From: Microbacterium sp. SL75 | GTDB taxonomy: Bacteria > Actinomycetota > Actinomycetes > Actinomycetales > Microbacteriaceae | Assembly (NCBI RefSeq): GCF_026625865.1 | Contig: NZ_CP113067.1 | Location: 2,418,001 to 2,482,000, forward strand | Reading direction: 5' to 3' | DNA length: 64,000 bases | Part shown: positions 13,640 to 23,545 of the stretch, piece after piece | Layout of the letters: each line of letters begins with the position of its first letter | Position numbering within the stretch: the first letter of the stretch is position 1 | Notes under the pieces: model-generated | Told to the model about the DNA's origin: nothing | Database searches by the model: none | Seen by the model: the letters and a program-made list of their open reading frames with translations, nothing else | Translations under genes and position numbers: made by a program

Positions 13640-14953
13640 GTGTCTGCCTCCACCGATGCGGCGCCCGTGAGCGCCCTCGCCCCCGCCAACGACCCGACCT
13701 TCGACAACGTCTGGGACGAGCTGGTGTATCGCGGTCTGGTGCACGTCTCGACCGATGAGGGCGAGCTGCGCGAGCTCCTCGGTGGCGACCCCATCACGTT
13801 CTACTGCGGCTTCGACCCGACCGCCCCGAGCCTGCACCTGGGCAACCTCGTGCAGCTGCTCACCATGCGCCGGTTGCAGCTCGCCGGGCACCGCCCACTC
13901 GGGCTCGTCGGCGGGTCGACGGGCCTGATCGGCGATCCTCGCCCGACGGCCGAGCGCACCCTGAATACGCCCGAGACGGTGGCCGAGTGGGTCGGCAAAC
14001 TCCGGGATCAGGTCGAGCGCTACCTCAGCTTCGAGGGCGAGAACGCCGCGCGCATCGTCAACAATCTCGACTGGACGGCGCCGCTCAGCGCCATCGACTT
14101 CCTCCGCGAGATCGGCAAGCACTTCCGCGTCGGCACGATGCTGAAGAAAGACGCGGTCAGCGCGCGCCTGAACTCCGAGGCCGGAATCAGCTACACCGAG
14201 TTCAGCTACCAGATCCTTCAGGGCATGGACTACCTCGAGCTGTTCCGCCAGTACGGCTGCATCCTGCAGACCGGCGGCAGCGACCAGTGGGGCAACCTCA
14301 CCAGCGGCACCGATCTCGTTCGCCGCGTCGAAGGGGGCTCGGTTCACGCCATCGGCACGCCGCTGATCACCAACAGCGACGGCACGAAGTTCGGCAAGAG
14401 CGAGGGCAACGCCATCTGGCTCGATGCCGAGATGTGCAGTCCGTGGGTCATGTACCAGTTCTGGCTCAACACCGACGACCGCGACGTGATCGAGCGCCTC
14501 AGGGTGTTCACGTTCCTCACGCGCGCCGAGATCGAGGAGTACGAGACCCTCGTCGAGGCGGAGCCGTTCCGTCGTGCGGCGCAGAAGCGTCTCGCTCGTG
14601 AGGTGCTGACGACCGTGCACGGCGTCGAGGCGACCGAGGCCGTCATCGCCGCGACCGAGGCGCTGTTCGGGCAGGGCGATATGACCGTGCTCGACGCCGC
14701 CGTGCTGCGCAGTGCGCTCGAGGAGCTGCCCCACGCGACCGTCGCCGCCGGATCCACCGTCGTCGAAGCGCTCACCGCCACGGGGCTGTGCGCGAGCCTC
14801 AGCGAAGCGCGACGAGCGATCTCGCAGGGCGGTGTCTCGCTCGACGGCGAGAAGGTCACGAGCGACGAGGCGGTCGTCGAGGGCACGCTCCCCGGCGGTG
14901 TCTCGGTGCTCCGCCGCGGCAAGAAGACGCTCGCGGGGCTGTTCCTGAGCTGA
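13640..14953 (+). CDS. tyrS: tyrosyl-tRNA synthetase
   Basis: Class I synthetase for tRNA-Tyr, 437 aa. The HIGH-type motif appears as HLGN in PTAPSLHLGNLVQL, and the KMSKS-type loop as KFGKSEG. The C-terminal 70 residues (LCASLSEARRAISQGGVSLDG) are an S4 RNA-binding domain. The start is GTG, chosen for the -10 box just upstream. The next gene starts one base after the stop. Confidence 0.97.
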   Translation: MSASTDAAPVSALAPANDPTFDNVWDELVYRGLVHVSTDEGELRELLGGDPITFYCGFDPTAPSLHLGNLVQLLTMRRLQLAGHRPLGLVGGSTGLIGDPRPTAERTLNTPETVAEWVGKLRDQVERYLSFEGENAARIVNNLDWTAPLSAIDFLREIGKHFRVGTMLKKDAVSARLNSEAGISYTEFSYQILQGMDYLELFRQYGCILQTGGSDQWGNLTSGTDLVRRVEGGSVHAIGTPLITNSDGTKFGKSEGNAIWLDAEMCSPWVMYQFWLNTDDRDVIERLRVFTFLTRAEIEEYETLVEAEPFRRAAQKRLAREVLTTVHGVEATEAVIAATEALFGQGDMTVLDAAVLRSALEELPHATVAAGSTVVEALTATGLCASLSEARRAISQGGVSLDGEKVTSDEAVVEGTLPGGVSVLRRGKKTLAGLFLS

Positions 14954-14954
14954 C

Positions 14955-15764
14955 ATGCCGTTCACACCGAGCCACGCCGTCGTCGCGCTGCCCTTCCTGC
15001 GCACGCGGCTGGTTCCGGCGGCGATCGCGATCGGGGCGATGACTCCGGACCTGCCGCTCTTCGTTCGCGGGATGTGGCCCGGCTACGGACTCACGCACGA
15101 TTTCGCGTGGGTGCCGATCACCGTCGTGGTGGCGTTCGTGCTCCTGCTCGTGTGGCGGTGCGTGCTGCGACCGGCGAGCCGGGAGCTGCTGCCGCGCGCG
15201 GTCGCGGAGCGCCTGCCGGCGGAGTGGGATGCCGGTGCCCGCACGGCGCTGCGCGAGAGCGTGGGCGGGGGAGTCGTCGGCATCCTGTGGCTCGTCGTCT
15301 CGCTCGCGCTGGGCGTCGTCTCGCACATCGCGTGGGACCTGTTCACGCACGAAGGCCGGGTGGGGGAGCAACTGTTCCCGGCGCTCTCGGGGCAGTGGGG
15401 GATGTTCACGGGCGCGAAGTGGCTGCAGCATGCGTCGAGCGCGTTCGGCCTGCTCGTGCTCGCCATCTTCGCTCTCGTGTGGCTGTCGCGGCACGCGCCG
15501 CACCCGGTGCGGAGGGTGATCCCGGATGCCGCCCGCGCGGCGTGGTGGCTCTCGCTCCCGGTCGCGCTGGTCGGTGCCGCGCTCGTCGCGCTCGCGGTGC
15601 AGGGCGGGTTCGGCGCGGACTACACGCCCACGCACCTCATCTACGGCGTGCTGACGAAGGTCGCCGCGGCCTGGGCGGCGCTGACGCTCGCGCTGGCGGT
15701 GGTCGTGCAGGTGCGGCGCGCGCGGGCGGTCGACGCGAAGCGGGCTTCGACGTACGGTCAGTGA
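14955..15764 (+). CDS. DUF4184 family membrane protein
   Basis: 269 aa with about six membrane helices. The opening MPFTPSHAVVALPF, the TPDLPLF segment and the SHIAWDLFTHEGR segment are characteristic of DUF4184, whose conserved His/Asp residues resemble the YdjM-type membrane metal-dependent hydrolase fold. Function unknown. It follows tyrS with one base between and is probably co-transcribed. Downstream lie REP-like palindromes. Confidence 0.75.
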   Translation: MPFTPSHAVVALPFLRTRLVPAAIAIGAMTPDLPLFVRGMWPGYGLTHDFAWVPITVVVAFVLLLVWRCVLRPASRELLPRAVAERLPAEWDAGARTALRESVGGGVVGILWLVVSLALGVVSHIAWDLFTHEGRVGEQLFPALSGQWGMFTGAKWLQHASSAFGLLVLAIFALVWLSRHAPHPVRRVIPDAARAAWWLSLPVALVGAALVALAVQGGFGADYTPTHLIYGVLTKVAAAWAALTLALAVVVQVRRARAVDAKRASTYGQ

Positions 15765-15949
15765 TTCGCGCAGCCTCAGCGGGATGCGGGCCTTTCGCGC
15801 GGAGGGTGTACGAATCACGGAGGTTGTGCGACGGGTTGCGGTCCTTCGACAGGTGCGGGGACCGCGGGCCGGGCTGCGGCGCGCGCGAGGTCAGTGATTC
15901 GCGCAGACTCAGCGGGACGTGGTCCTCTCGCGCTGAGGTCGTGCGAATC
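15761..15949. repeat. two REP-like palindromic elements
   Basis: Element 1 has arms at 15761-15781 and 15798-15818, 17 of 21 positions complementary. Element 2 has arms at 15896-15914 and 15931-15949. Both loops are exactly 16 bases. Each arm follows GATTCGCGCAG(N)CTCAGCG, and each right arm is followed by a second GAGGTTGTGCG or GAGGTCGTGCG half copy. The same family builds the array at 25.1-25.9 kb. No associated transposase (RAYT) gene is in the window. Confidence 0.7.
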
Positions 15950-16034
15950 GCTGAGGTCGTGCGGGGCGGAGGGATGCCGTGTGCCGAGGCGGCGACCACC
16001 CGCGGGTCACACGGGCTCGGCGGCGGGCGGCGGC

Positions 16035-16040
16035 TAGACT
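16035..16040 (+). promoter_or_regulatory. -10 box of the parA-scp operon
   Basis: TAGACT, 10 bases before the parA ATG. The transcript would have at most a few bases before the start codon. This is the only clear promoter of the parA-scpA-scpB-rluB run. Confidence 0.5.
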
Positions 16041-16050
16041 CGGGGACGTT

Positions 16051-16953
16051 ATGACGAAGGCGGGAGACTCGGTGTCGGCGAGCACAAAGGGCCAGAAGAC
16101 GGGCGCAGACGAGGTCATCCTCGGACCCACCGGTCGCCCCTACCAGGGGTTCCCCACCCCCAAGCCGCTCGACAGCCACGGCCCGGCTCGCATCATCGCC
16201 CTCTGCAACCAGAAGGGCGGCGTCGGCAAGACGACGACCACGATCAACCTGGCGGCCTCGCTCGCGGGCTACGGTCGTCGCGTTCTCGCGATCGACTTCG
16301 ACCCGCAGGGCGCGCTGTCGGCGGGCCTGGGCATCCAGACGCACGATGTGCCGACCATCTACGACCTGCTGCTCGACACCAAGCGCGACCCCCGCGAGGT
16401 CATCGTCTCGACGCGCGTCGACGGTCTCGACATCCTCCCCGCGAACATCGACCTCTCGGCCGCCGAGGTGCACCTCGTCAACGAGGTCGCGCGCGAGACG
16501 ATCCTCGCCCGGGTGCTGCGCAAGGTCGCGGCGGACTACGACGTCATCCTCATCGACTGCCAGCCCTCGCTCGGTCTGCTGACCGTCAACGCCCTGACCG
16601 CCGCGCACGGCGTGCTGATCCCGCTCGAGTGCGAGTTCTTCGCCCTCCGCGGTGTCGCCCTGCTCGTGGAGACCATCGACAAGGTGCGCGATCGCCTCAA
16701 CCCGGCGATCGAGCTCGACGGCGTCCTCGCCACGATGTACGACCCCCGCACGCTCCACTCGCGCGAGGTGCTCGAGCGCGTGGTCGAGGCCTTCGGCGAC
16801 GACGTGCTCGAGACGGTCATCGGTCGCACGGTGAAGTTCCCGGATGCCTCGGTCTCGGGCATGCCGATCACCGAGTTCGCTCCCGAGCACGCAGCCGCCC
16901 AGGCCTACCTGCGGTTGGCGCGGGAGCTGGTCGCCCGTGGCGCCGTCGCCTGA
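16051..16953 (+). CDS. ParA family ATPase next to scpAB
   Basis: 300 aa. After a 45-residue polar N terminus comes the deviant Walker A motif CNQKGGVGKTTTTINLAASL, then DFDPQGALSAGLGIQ and the Walker B-like VILIDCQPSLGLLTVNAL. This is the chromosome-segregation ParA/Soj fold. No parB follows; instead it is fused in operon with scpA and scpB, a common actinobacterial arrangement, so it is probably a second ParA acting with the condensin complex. The ATG follows a TAGACT box. Confidence 0.9.
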   Translation: MTKAGDSVSASTKGQKTGADEVILGPTGRPYQGFPTPKPLDSHGPARIIALCNQKGGVGKTTTTINLAASLAGYGRRVLAIDFDPQGALSAGLGIQTHDVPTIYDLLLDTKRDPREVIVSTRVDGLDILPANIDLSAAEVHLVNEVARETILARVLRKVAADYDVILIDCQPSLGLLTVNALTAAHGVLIPLECEFFALRGVALLVETIDKVRDRLNPAIELDGVLATMYDPRTLHSREVLERVVEAFGDDVLETVIGRTVKFPDASVSGMPITEFAPEHAAAQAYLRLARELVARGAVA

Positions 16954-17809
16954 CGACGCCCCCGCCGGCACCGGCCTCGCGGTGCCATCGGTCCTCGAGG
17001 CCGTCGACGGGTCTGGAACCCCCGACGCCCCCGGCTTCCGTGTCACCCTCCCCGTTTTCGACGGACCCTTCGACCTGCTGCTCACCCTCATCGCGCGCGC
17101 CGAGCTCGACATCACCGAGGTCGCACTGAGCCGCGTGACCGACGAGTTCATCGCGTACCTGCGCGAGATGGGCCCGGAGAGCGATCTCGACGAGGCCTCC
17201 GAGTTCCTCGTCGTCGCCGCGACCCTCCTCGACATGAAGATCGCCGGCCTCCTCCCGCAGGGGGAGCTGGTCGATGCCGAGTCGGTGGCGCTCCTCGAAG
17301 CTCGCGACCTGCTGTTCGCGCGCCTGCTGCAGTACCGCGCCTTCAAGGAGGTGTCGGCGTGGTTCGCCCGGTGCCTGCAGCGCGAGGACAAGCGGCACAC
17401 GCGCAACGTGCGACTCGATGAGAAGTACCGCAGCGCGGTGCCCGAGCTGAAGTGGACCCTCAGCGTCGACGATTTCGCCGCGCTGGCCGTCGTCGCCTTC
17501 GCGCCCAAGCAGATCCCCACGGTGGGTCTCGACCACCTGCACGCGCCCCTCGTGAGCATCCGCGAGCAGGCCGCGATCGTGGTGACCCTGCTGCGATCGG
17601 CGGGAACACTGAACTTCCGCGACCTCGTCGCCGGCGTCACCGAGACCGGGGTCGTCGTCGCTCGGTTCCTGTCGATCCTCGAGCTGTACCGCCACGCGGC
17701 ACTGTCGTTCGAGCAGCTCGAACCGCTGGGGGAGCTGACGCTCCGCTGGACCGCCGAGCGGTGGTCGGAAGAGAACCTCGCCGCCCTGGGAGCCGACTAT
17801 GACCGATGA
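16937..17809 (+). CDS. scpA: segregation and condensation protein A
   Basis: Kleisin subunit of the SMC-ScpAB condensin. It is 290 aa. The conserved N-terminal segment FDGPFDLLLTLIARAELDIT starts near residue 42, followed by the ASEFLVVAATLLDMKIAGLLP helix, and a C-terminal winged-helix region. The GTG start at 16937 overlaps the end of parA by 17 bases; the start could be a few codons off because the first 40 residues are poorly conserved. Confidence 0.93.
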   Translation: MAPSPDDAPAGTGLAVPSVLEAVDGSGTPDAPGFRVTLPVFDGPFDLLLTLIARAELDITEVALSRVTDEFIAYLREMGPESDLDEASEFLVVAATLLDMKIAGLLPQGELVDAESVALLEARDLLFARLLQYRAFKEVSAWFARCLQREDKRHTRNVRLDEKYRSAVPELKWTLSVDDFAALAVVAFAPKQIPTVGLDHLHAPLVSIREQAAIVVTLLRSAGTLNFRDLVAGVTETGVVVARFLSILELYRHAALSFEQLEPLGELTLRWTAERWSEENLAALGADYDR

Positions 17810-18425
17810 CGCCACGTTCCCGTCGCCACAGCTCACCGACGCCGCTCCGGCCCCGCGCCCGAGCGATCCGGCATCCGTCGCCCGTCGCCTCGAGGCGATC
17901 CTGCTGGTCCTCGACGAGCCGCAGAGCCTCGTCAGCCTCGCCGCCGCCGTGGGTGCGCCCGTCCCGGCCGTCCGCCAGGCCGTCGAGGCGCTCGTCGCCG
18001 ACTATGACGGCCAGACCGGGGGACCGGTCCGCGGCTTCGAGCTGCGCGAGGTCGGCGGCGGCTGGCGCCTCTACGTACGCGAAGAGTACGACGACGTCGT
18101 CGGCGAGTTCGTGAACACCCAGGCGCCCTCGCGCCTGTCTCAGGCGGCGCTCGAGACCCTGGCCGTCATCGCGTACAAGCAGCCCGTCACGCGCGGGCAG
18201 GTGGCATCCATCCGCGCGGTGAACGTGGACTCCGTGGTGCGCACGCTGCTGTCGCGCGGACTCATCACGGAGGTCTTCACTGACTCCGACACGGGCGCGA
18301 TCCACTACGGAACGACCGACCAGTTGCTGGTCAACCTCGGCATCAACTCGCTCGACGAGCTGCCGCACATCTCGCCGTTGCTCGACGACGGCTCGGACGG
18401 ATTCGACGGAGAGGTATTGAAATGA
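17799..18425 (+). CDS. scpB: segregation and condensation protein B
   Basis: Kite subunit binding ScpA in the SMC complex. It is 208 aa. The segments RLEAILLVLDEPQSLVSLAAA and LSQAALETLAVIAYKQPVTRGQV are characteristic of the two winged-helix domains. It overlaps scpA by 11 bases and rluB by 4, so it is tightly coupled in the operon. Confidence 0.95.
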   Translation: MTDDATFPSPQLTDAAPAPRPSDPASVARRLEAILLVLDEPQSLVSLAAAVGAPVPAVRQAVEALVADYDGQTGGPVRGFELREVGGGWRLYVREEYDDVVGEFVNTQAPSRLSQAALETLAVIAYKQPVTRGQVASIRAVNVDSVVRTLLSRGLITEVFTDSDTGAIHYGTTDQLLVNLGINSLDELPHISPLLDDGSDGFDGEVLK

Positions 18426-19207
18426 GCGACGATTCGACGGGAGCCGCGAGCGAGGACGGCATCCGCCTGCAGAAGGTGCTGGCGAACAGGGGAGTGGCCT
18501 CGCGCCGCGTCGCCGAGCAGATGATCGTCGAGGGACGCGTGCGAGTGAACGGCGTCGTCGTCACCGAGCTCGGCCGCCGCATCCACCCCGAGACCGACCT
18601 CGTCGACGTGGACGGTACGGCCATCCAGCTCGACGAGTCCAAGCGCTACGTCATCCTCAACAAGCCCACCGGCGTCGTCAGCTCCATGAGCGACGACCGC
18701 GGCCGCCCCGATCTGCGCCAGTACACGAAGGACTGGGAGGAGCGCCTCTACAACGTCGGACGACTGGATGCCGACACGAGCGGTCTTCTCGTCCTCACCA
18801 ACGACGGCGACCTCGCGCACGTGCTCGCGCACCCCTCGTTCGGGGTGACCAAGGTGTACATCGCCAAGGTCGAGGGGCAGGTGCTGCCCCAGACGATCCA
18901 ACGCCTCATCAAGGGCGTCGACCTCGAAGACGGGCGGATCGTCGCCGACAAGGCGCGCCTGCTCGACGCCTCCCGCGGCGAGAGCCTGGTCGAGCTGACC
19001 CTGCATTCGGGCAAGAACCGGATCGTCCGCCGCATGATGGCTGCGGTCGGTCACCCGGTCATCGAGTTGGTCCGGCGGCAGTTCGGACCGCTCCACCTGG
19101 GAACTCTCCCGGTGGGCAAGGCCCGCGAGTTGACTACAGTAGAACGCGGTGCCCTGCTCACGCTGTCCCGCCAGGACGACAGCGCTCCGGCCGATCCGGC
19201 GGAGTGA
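18422..19207 (+). CDS. rluB: 23S rRNA pseudouridine synthase, RluB type
   Basis: 261 aa. The N terminus has an S4 domain (RLQKVLANRGVASRRVAEQM), and the catalytic aspartate lies in GRLDADTSGLLVLTNDG. The RsuA/RluB/E/F class is clear, and position after scpB matches rluB in Gram-positive genomes; the exact target uridine is inferred from E. coli RluB. It overlaps scpB by 4 bases. Confidence 0.9.
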   Translation: MSDDSTGAASEDGIRLQKVLANRGVASRRVAEQMIVEGRVRVNGVVVTELGRRIHPETDLVDVDGTAIQLDESKRYVILNKPTGVVSSMSDDRGRPDLRQYTKDWEERLYNVGRLDADTSGLLVLTNDGDLAHVLAHPSFGVTKVYIAKVEGQVLPQTIQRLIKGVDLEDGRIVADKARLLDASRGESLVELTLHSGKNRIVRRMMAAVGHPVIELVRRQFGPLHLGTLPVGKARELTTVERGALLTLSRQDDSAPADPAE

Positions 19208-19259
19208 GCCTCTCGGGCGCTTCGCGGTGCCAGCGGCGCCGCCCAGGGCAGGAGACCCG

Positions 19260-20393
19260 ATGAGCGAAGTCAACGGAACGTCCGCGCGCGCGGCCGGGTC
19301 TTTGGCGACCCGTACGAGCGGCACCGTCCGCATCGTCGGCTCGGGGCTGCTGGGAGCCAGCATCGGCCACGCGCTCACCGCCCGCGGTGTCGACGTCGTG
19401 CTCGTCGACGCGTCGCCGTCGCAGCTGCGGCTCGCCATCGACTACGGTGCCGGTCGGGCCGAACGACCCGACGACAGGCCCTCGCTGATCGTGGTGGCTG
19501 TTCCGCCCGATGTCACGGCCGACGTCGTGCAGCGCGAGCTCGAGACATTCCCGGATGCCGTGGTCACCGACGTCGCGAGCGTGAAGCTCGAGCCGCTGCG
19601 CACGCTGCGTGAACGTGGCGTCGACCTCACCCACTACATCGGCTCGCACCCCATGGCCGGTCGTGAGCGCGGCGGAGCCATCTCGGCCCGCGCCGACATC
19701 TTCGTGGGGCGCCCGTGGGTGGTCTGCCGCGACGGCGAGACCTCCGCGCACGATCTCTCCCTGGTCGAGGGCCTCGCTCTCGATCTCGGCGCGACCCTGA
19801 TCGAGATGACGCCGGAGGAGCACGACGAGTCCGTCGCGCTCATGTCGCACGTTCCGCAGCTCGTGGCGAGCCTTCTCGCCGGGCGCTTCGTCGAGGCCCC
19901 CGACGGTTCGCTGCGTCTCGCGGGTCAGGGCGTGCGCGACACGACGCGCATCGCGGCCTCCGCTCCGGAACTGTGGGTGCAGATCCTCGGGGCGAACGCG
20001 GCGCCCGTCGTCGAGGTGCTCGATCAGCTCGCCGCCGACCTCACCGCTGTCGCCGGGGCCCTGCGCGATCCCGAGGTGCCCGGTGCACGTCGCGCGGTCG
20101 CCGACACCATTCGCCGCGGCAACGAGGGCGTGGAGCGCCTGCCGGGCAAGCACGGCCAGAATCGCCGTTTCGATACCTTCGTCGTCATGGTCGACGACAC
20201 CTCCGGCCAGCTGGGGCGCCTGTTCGGCGAGCTCGGCGACCTCGACGTCAACGTCGAAGACCTACGCCTCGAGCACTCGCCCGGAGCCCCGTTCGGCCTG
20301 GCCGAGATCAGCGTCGTCCCCGACGCGGTCCGCCGCGCCGTCGACGGCCTCCAGCAGCGCGGTTGGCGGATTGCGAGCACCACCCATGACTGA
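19260..20393 (+). CDS. tyrA: prephenate dehydrogenase
   Basis: Tyrosine biosynthesis, oxidative decarboxylation of prephenate. It is 377 aa. The NAD-binding motif [13 protein letters not shown] is near residue 27, with [11 protein letters not shown] in the substrate region and a C-terminal ACT domain ([20 protein letters not shown]) for feedback sensing. The ATG follows GGCAGGAGACCC, which holds a usable Shine-Dalgarno sequence. It overlaps the cmk gene by 8 bases. Confidence 0.93.
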   Translation: MSEVNGTSARAAGSLATRTSGTVRIVGSGLLGASIGHALTARGVDVVLVDASPSQLRLAIDYGAGRAERPDDRPSLIVVAVPPDVTADVVQRELETFPDAVVTDVASVKLEPLRTLRERGVDLTHYIGSHPMAGRERGGAISARADIFVGRPWVVCRDGETSAHDLSLVEGLALDLGATLIEMTPEEHDESVALMSHVPQLVASLLAGRFVEAPDGSLRLAGQGVRDTTRIAASAPELWVQILGANAAPVVEVLDQLAADLTAVAGALRDPEVPGARRAVADTIRRGNEGVERLPGKHGQNRRFDTFVVMVDDTSGQLGRLFGELGDLDVNVEDLRLEHSPGAPFGLAEISVVPDAVRRAVDGLQQRGWRIASTTHD

Positions 20394-21129
20394 TTCCACC
20401 TCCGCGCTCTTCCGGCCCGGTCTCGCCGCGCCCGCCGAGGGTTCGGCATCCGCCCCCGCCGTCATCGCGATCGACGGCCCCGCCGGCAGCGGCAAGTCCA
20501 GCGTGTCCAAGGCCGCCGCCACCCGTCTCGAATACGGCTTCCTCGACACCGGTGCCGCCTACCGCGCCCTCGCCTGGCACGCCCTCGCGCACGAGGCCGA
20601 CACCTCCGACGCGACGGCGGTGCTCGAGGTCTTCGGCGACTTCGACTACGCGATCTCGCTCGACCCGACCGATCGCTGGGTACGCGTCGGCGGCACCGAC
20701 GTCACCGCCGCCATCCGCGAACCCCGCGTGACCGATGCCGTGAGCGGCGTGGCCCGCGTTCCCGCGGTGCGCCACGCGGTGAACGAGCTGTTCCGCCGGC
20801 TCGTGGCATCCGCTGCTCTTCCGGGCGTCGTGGTCGAAGGCCGCGACATCACCACGGTCGTGTTCCCCGACGCCCCCGTGCGCATCCTCCTCACCGCCGC
20901 TCCCGAGGTGCGCGCCGCGCGCCGCAGTGCGGAGCTGACGGATCAGGATGCCGCGAAGGTCGCCGCCGCCCTCCACCAGCGCGACGCCGCTGATTCCACG
21001 GTCGTCGACTTCCTCACCGCCGCCCCCGGCGTGCAGGTCGTTGATTCGACCCACCTTGATTTCGAACAGACCGTCGACGCCGTGCTGAGCGTCGTCGACT
21101 CCACGATGGGAGCCCGCGATGGGCGTTGA
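20386..21129 (+). CDS. cmk: cytidylate kinase
   Basis: Phosphorylates CMP and dCMP. It is 247 aa. The P-loop [16 protein letters not shown] starts near residue 29, the [13 protein letters not shown] segment binds CMP, and [15 protein letters not shown] is the conserved central motif. The first 25 residues are a variable extension. The gene overlaps tyrA upstream and der downstream, a conserved tyrA-cmk-der order. Confidence 0.95.
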   Translation: MTDSTSALFRPGLAAPAEGSASAPAVIAIDGPAGSGKSSVSKAAATRLEYGFLDTGAAYRALAWHALAHEADTSDATAVLEVFGDFDYAISLDPTDRWVRVGGTDVTAAIREPRVTDAVSGVARVPAVRHAVNELFRRLVASAALPGVVVEGRDITTVVFPDAPVRILLTAAPEVRAARRSAELTDQDAAKVAAALHQRDAADSTVVDFLTAAPGVQVVDSTHLDFEQTVDAVLSVVDSTMGARDGR

Positions 21130-22642
21130 AGACGAGTACGAGGGCGGGCCCGACCAGCTCGCCGAGAAGATGGAGCAGCTCGACGAGGTGCTCGCCGAAC
21201 AGCGGGCCGAAGCGTTGCGCGCGGGCCTCGAGGACTTCGACCTCGACGAGGAGGACGCGGCGCTGCTCGCCGGTCTCGCCTCGGGCGAGGGAGCGATCGA
21301 GTTCCTGCCGGCGCTGCCGGTGGTCGCGATCGTCGGCCGCCCGAACGTGGGCAAGTCGGCGCTGGTGAACCGCATCCTCGGTCGCCGCGAGGCCGTGGTC
21401 GAGGACACCCCCGGTGTCACCCGCGACCGCGTGACCTACAAGGCCGAGTGGCTCGACCGGCGCTTCTCGCTGGTCGACACCGGCGGCTGGGAGCCCGACG
21501 CGAAGGGCATCGACCGCTCGGTCGCAGCGCAAGCCGAGGTCGCGATCGATCTCGCCGACATCGTCCTGTTCGTGGTGGATGCCACGGTGGGAGCGACCTC
21601 GACCGACGAGCACGTCGTGAAGCTGCTGCGAAAGAGCGGCAAGCCGGTCTTCCTCATCGCGAACAAGGTCGATGACGCCCGCCACGAGCCCGAGGCCGCC
21701 GCCCTGTGGAACCTCGGACTCGGCGAGCCGCACCCCGTGTCGGCGATCCACGGCCGCGGCGTGGCCGACCTGCTCGACGAGATCATGAAGGTGCTGCCCG
21801 ACGTGTCGGCGGTCGCCCGATACGAGATCGGCGGACCTCGCCGCGTCGCGATCCTCGGTCGCCCGAACGTCGGCAAGTCGTCTCTCCTCAACAAGGCGGC
21901 CGGCGAAGAGCGCGTCGTCGTCAACGAGCTCGCCGGCACCACCCGCGACCCCGTCGACGAGGTCGTGGAGCTCGGTGGCAAGCTCTGGACGCTGGTGGAC
22001 ACCGCCGGCATCCGTCGCCGCGTGCACCTGTCGCAGGGCGCCGACTTCTACGCGTCACTGCGCACCTCGACGGCGCTGGAGAAGTCCGAGGTCGCGGTCG
22101 TCGTCATCGACGTGTCGCAGCCCATCAGCGTGCAGGATCTCAACATCATCGACCTCGTGCTCGAGTCGGGTCGCGCGCTCGTGCTGGCGTTCAACAAGTG
22201 GGATCGCCTCAACGACGACGACATGGAGAACCAGGACCGTCGCCGCTACCTCGAGCGCGAGATCGAGCAGGACCTCGCGCACGTCGCCTGGGCCCCGCGC
22301 GTGAACATCTCGGCCCGCACCGGTCGCCACCTCGACAAGCTCGTGCCGGCCCTCGAGCAGGCGCTCGAGTCGTGGGACACCCGCATCCCGACCGGAAAGT
22401 TCAACGCCTTCCTGTCGGAGCTCGTCGCCGAGCACCCGCACCCGCTGCGCGGTGGCAAGCAGCCGCGCATCCTGTTCGGCACGCAGGCGGCGACGCGTCC
22501 GCCGACATTCGTGCTGTTCACGACCGGGTTCCTCGACCCGGGCTACCGCCGGTTCATCCAGCGGCGCCTGCGCGAGATCTACGGCTTCGAGGGCACGCCG
22601 ATCGTGCTCAACATGCGTATTCGCGAGAAGCGCCAGCGCTGA
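21119..22642 (+). CDS. der: ribosome biogenesis GTPase Der
   Basis: Essential double-GTPase for 50S assembly. It is 507 aa. Two G domains are visible: [12 protein letters not shown] with DTPGVTRDR and NKVD, and [12 protein letters not shown] with NKWD. The C terminus is the KH-like domain ending in [10 protein letters not shown]. An acidic N-terminal extension of about 65 residues is an actinobacterial feature. The operon ends here; a strong terminator follows. Confidence 0.96.
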   Translation: MGVEDEYEGGPDQLAEKMEQLDEVLAEQRAEALRAGLEDFDLDEEDAALLAGLASGEGAIEFLPALPVVAIVGRPNVGKSALVNRILGRREAVVEDTPGVTRDRVTYKAEWLDRRFSLVDTGGWEPDAKGIDRSVAAQAEVAIDLADIVLFVVDATVGATSTDEHVVKLLRKSGKPVFLIANKVDDARHEPEAAALWNLGLGEPHPVSAIHGRGVADLLDEIMKVLPDVSAVARYEIGGPRRVAILGRPNVGKSSLLNKAAGEERVVVNELAGTTRDPVDEVVELGGKLWTLVDTAGIRRRVHLSQGADFYASLRTSTALEKSEVAVVVIDVSQPISVQDLNIIDLVLESGRALVLAFNKWDRLNDDDMENQDRRRYLEREIEQDLAHVAWAPRVNISARTGRHLDKLVPALEQALESWDTRIPTGKFNAFLSELVAEHPHPLRGGKQPRILFGTQAATRPPTFVLFTTGFLDPGYRRFIQRRLREIYGFEGTPIVLNMRIREKRQR

Positions 22643-22653
22643 GTCGCGCAGCG

Positions 22654-22690
22654 AGCGCCCCGATCCCCACGTGGGGGGTCGGGGCGCTTT
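22654..22690 (+). terminator. terminator after der
   Basis: AGCGCCCCGATCCCC and GGGGGTCGGGGCGCT form a near-perfect stem of about 14 pairs with a short loop, followed by TTTCG. It lies 12 bases after the der stop and closes the parA-to-der run. Confidence 0.85.
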
Positions 22691-22909
22691 CGCGTGCTGG
22701 GGCGTGTGCCTCGCGCGCACGGCGGTGGGGCGGCGGCGTGTGTGCGCTGCGTCTGCGGGCCCGTATGTCGCGCGAGACTGCAACTCGCTGACGAGTCGGT
22801 TGCAGGCTGACGTGGGTGTGTCAGCGAGATGCCGTCTCGCGCGCGGTGGGTGCCGTGAGGCACGGACGGGCACGAGCGCAAGCGGGGTCGGGCCGGACCG
22901 GGTGGTCGA

Positions 22910-22915
22910 TACAGT
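22910..22915 (+). promoter_or_regulatory. -10 box of the DUF805 gene
   Basis: TACAGT lies 55 bases before the ATG of the DUF805 gene and gives a leadered mRNA. The rest of 22691-22909 holds no gene I can support. Confidence 0.35.
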
Positions 22916-22970
22916 GCTCTCGCGACGGCGACGCCGTGGCATCCGCCCTCCACTGACGCCGGGAGACCCC

Positions 22971-23408
22971 ATGACCACCGCCGTCCCGCCGCTCGACCAG
23001 CCGTATTACGGCGCGCCGTTGGGCGCTGCGGTCCGCCGCGTCTTCGCGAAGTACGCCACCTTCCGTGGGCGCGCGAGCCGCAGCGAGTACTGGTGGTGGG
23101 TGCTGACCGCCGCCGTCGTAGGCACGGTGCTGAACGCGCTGCCCACGCTGACCGATGGCATCCGTATCGAAGCCAATGGCTCGACGACCGTCACCGGACC
23201 GCTCGGGGTGGTCCTCGGGACGATCTGGCTCGTGTGGGCCCTCGCAACCATCGTCCCGACGTTCGCGGTGCTCGTGCGGCGCCTGCACGACACCGGTCAC
23301 AGCGGCTTCTGGGTGTTCATCGGGGTGGTGCCGCTCATCGGCGTCCTGGTTCTCTTCGTCTTCACGCTCCAGGGGCCGCGGCCGGAGGGCGCGCGTTTCG
23401 ACGCGTGA
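22971..23408 (+). CDS. DUF805 family membrane protein
   Basis: 145 aa with four membrane helices. The segment FRGRASRSEYWWWVL and the later VRRLHDTGHSGFWVF are the DUF805 hallmarks (YhaH/inner membrane protein type). Function of the family is not established. GGGAGACCCC before the ATG holds a ribosome-binding site. It stands alone between the der terminator and a GNAT gene on the other strand. Confidence 0.85.
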   Translation: MTTAVPPLDQPYYGAPLGAAVRRVFAKYATFRGRASRSEYWWWVLTAAVVGTVLNALPTLTDGIRIEANGSTTVTGPLGVVLGTIWLVWALATIVPTFAVLVRRLHDTGHSGFWVFIGVVPLIGVLVLFVFTLQGPRPEGARFDA

Positions 23409-23545
23409 GGCATCGGCGCTCGTCGTTCCGGATGCCGTGGGCCCGGCGCTCCACTCGCGCGCGGCCTCGGCGGTGGGGGATGACGGGCGGCGACCGACGT
23501 GTCAGCGGGATGCGGCGTCGGCGGGGGGAGCCGGCATCCGGTGTC

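Noticed and set aside
22766..22860. TGCAAC...GTTGCA dyad and GTCAGCGAGATG repeats upstream of the DUF805 gene
   Set aside because: Only six matching bases per arm and no consistent spacing; not distinguishable from chance.
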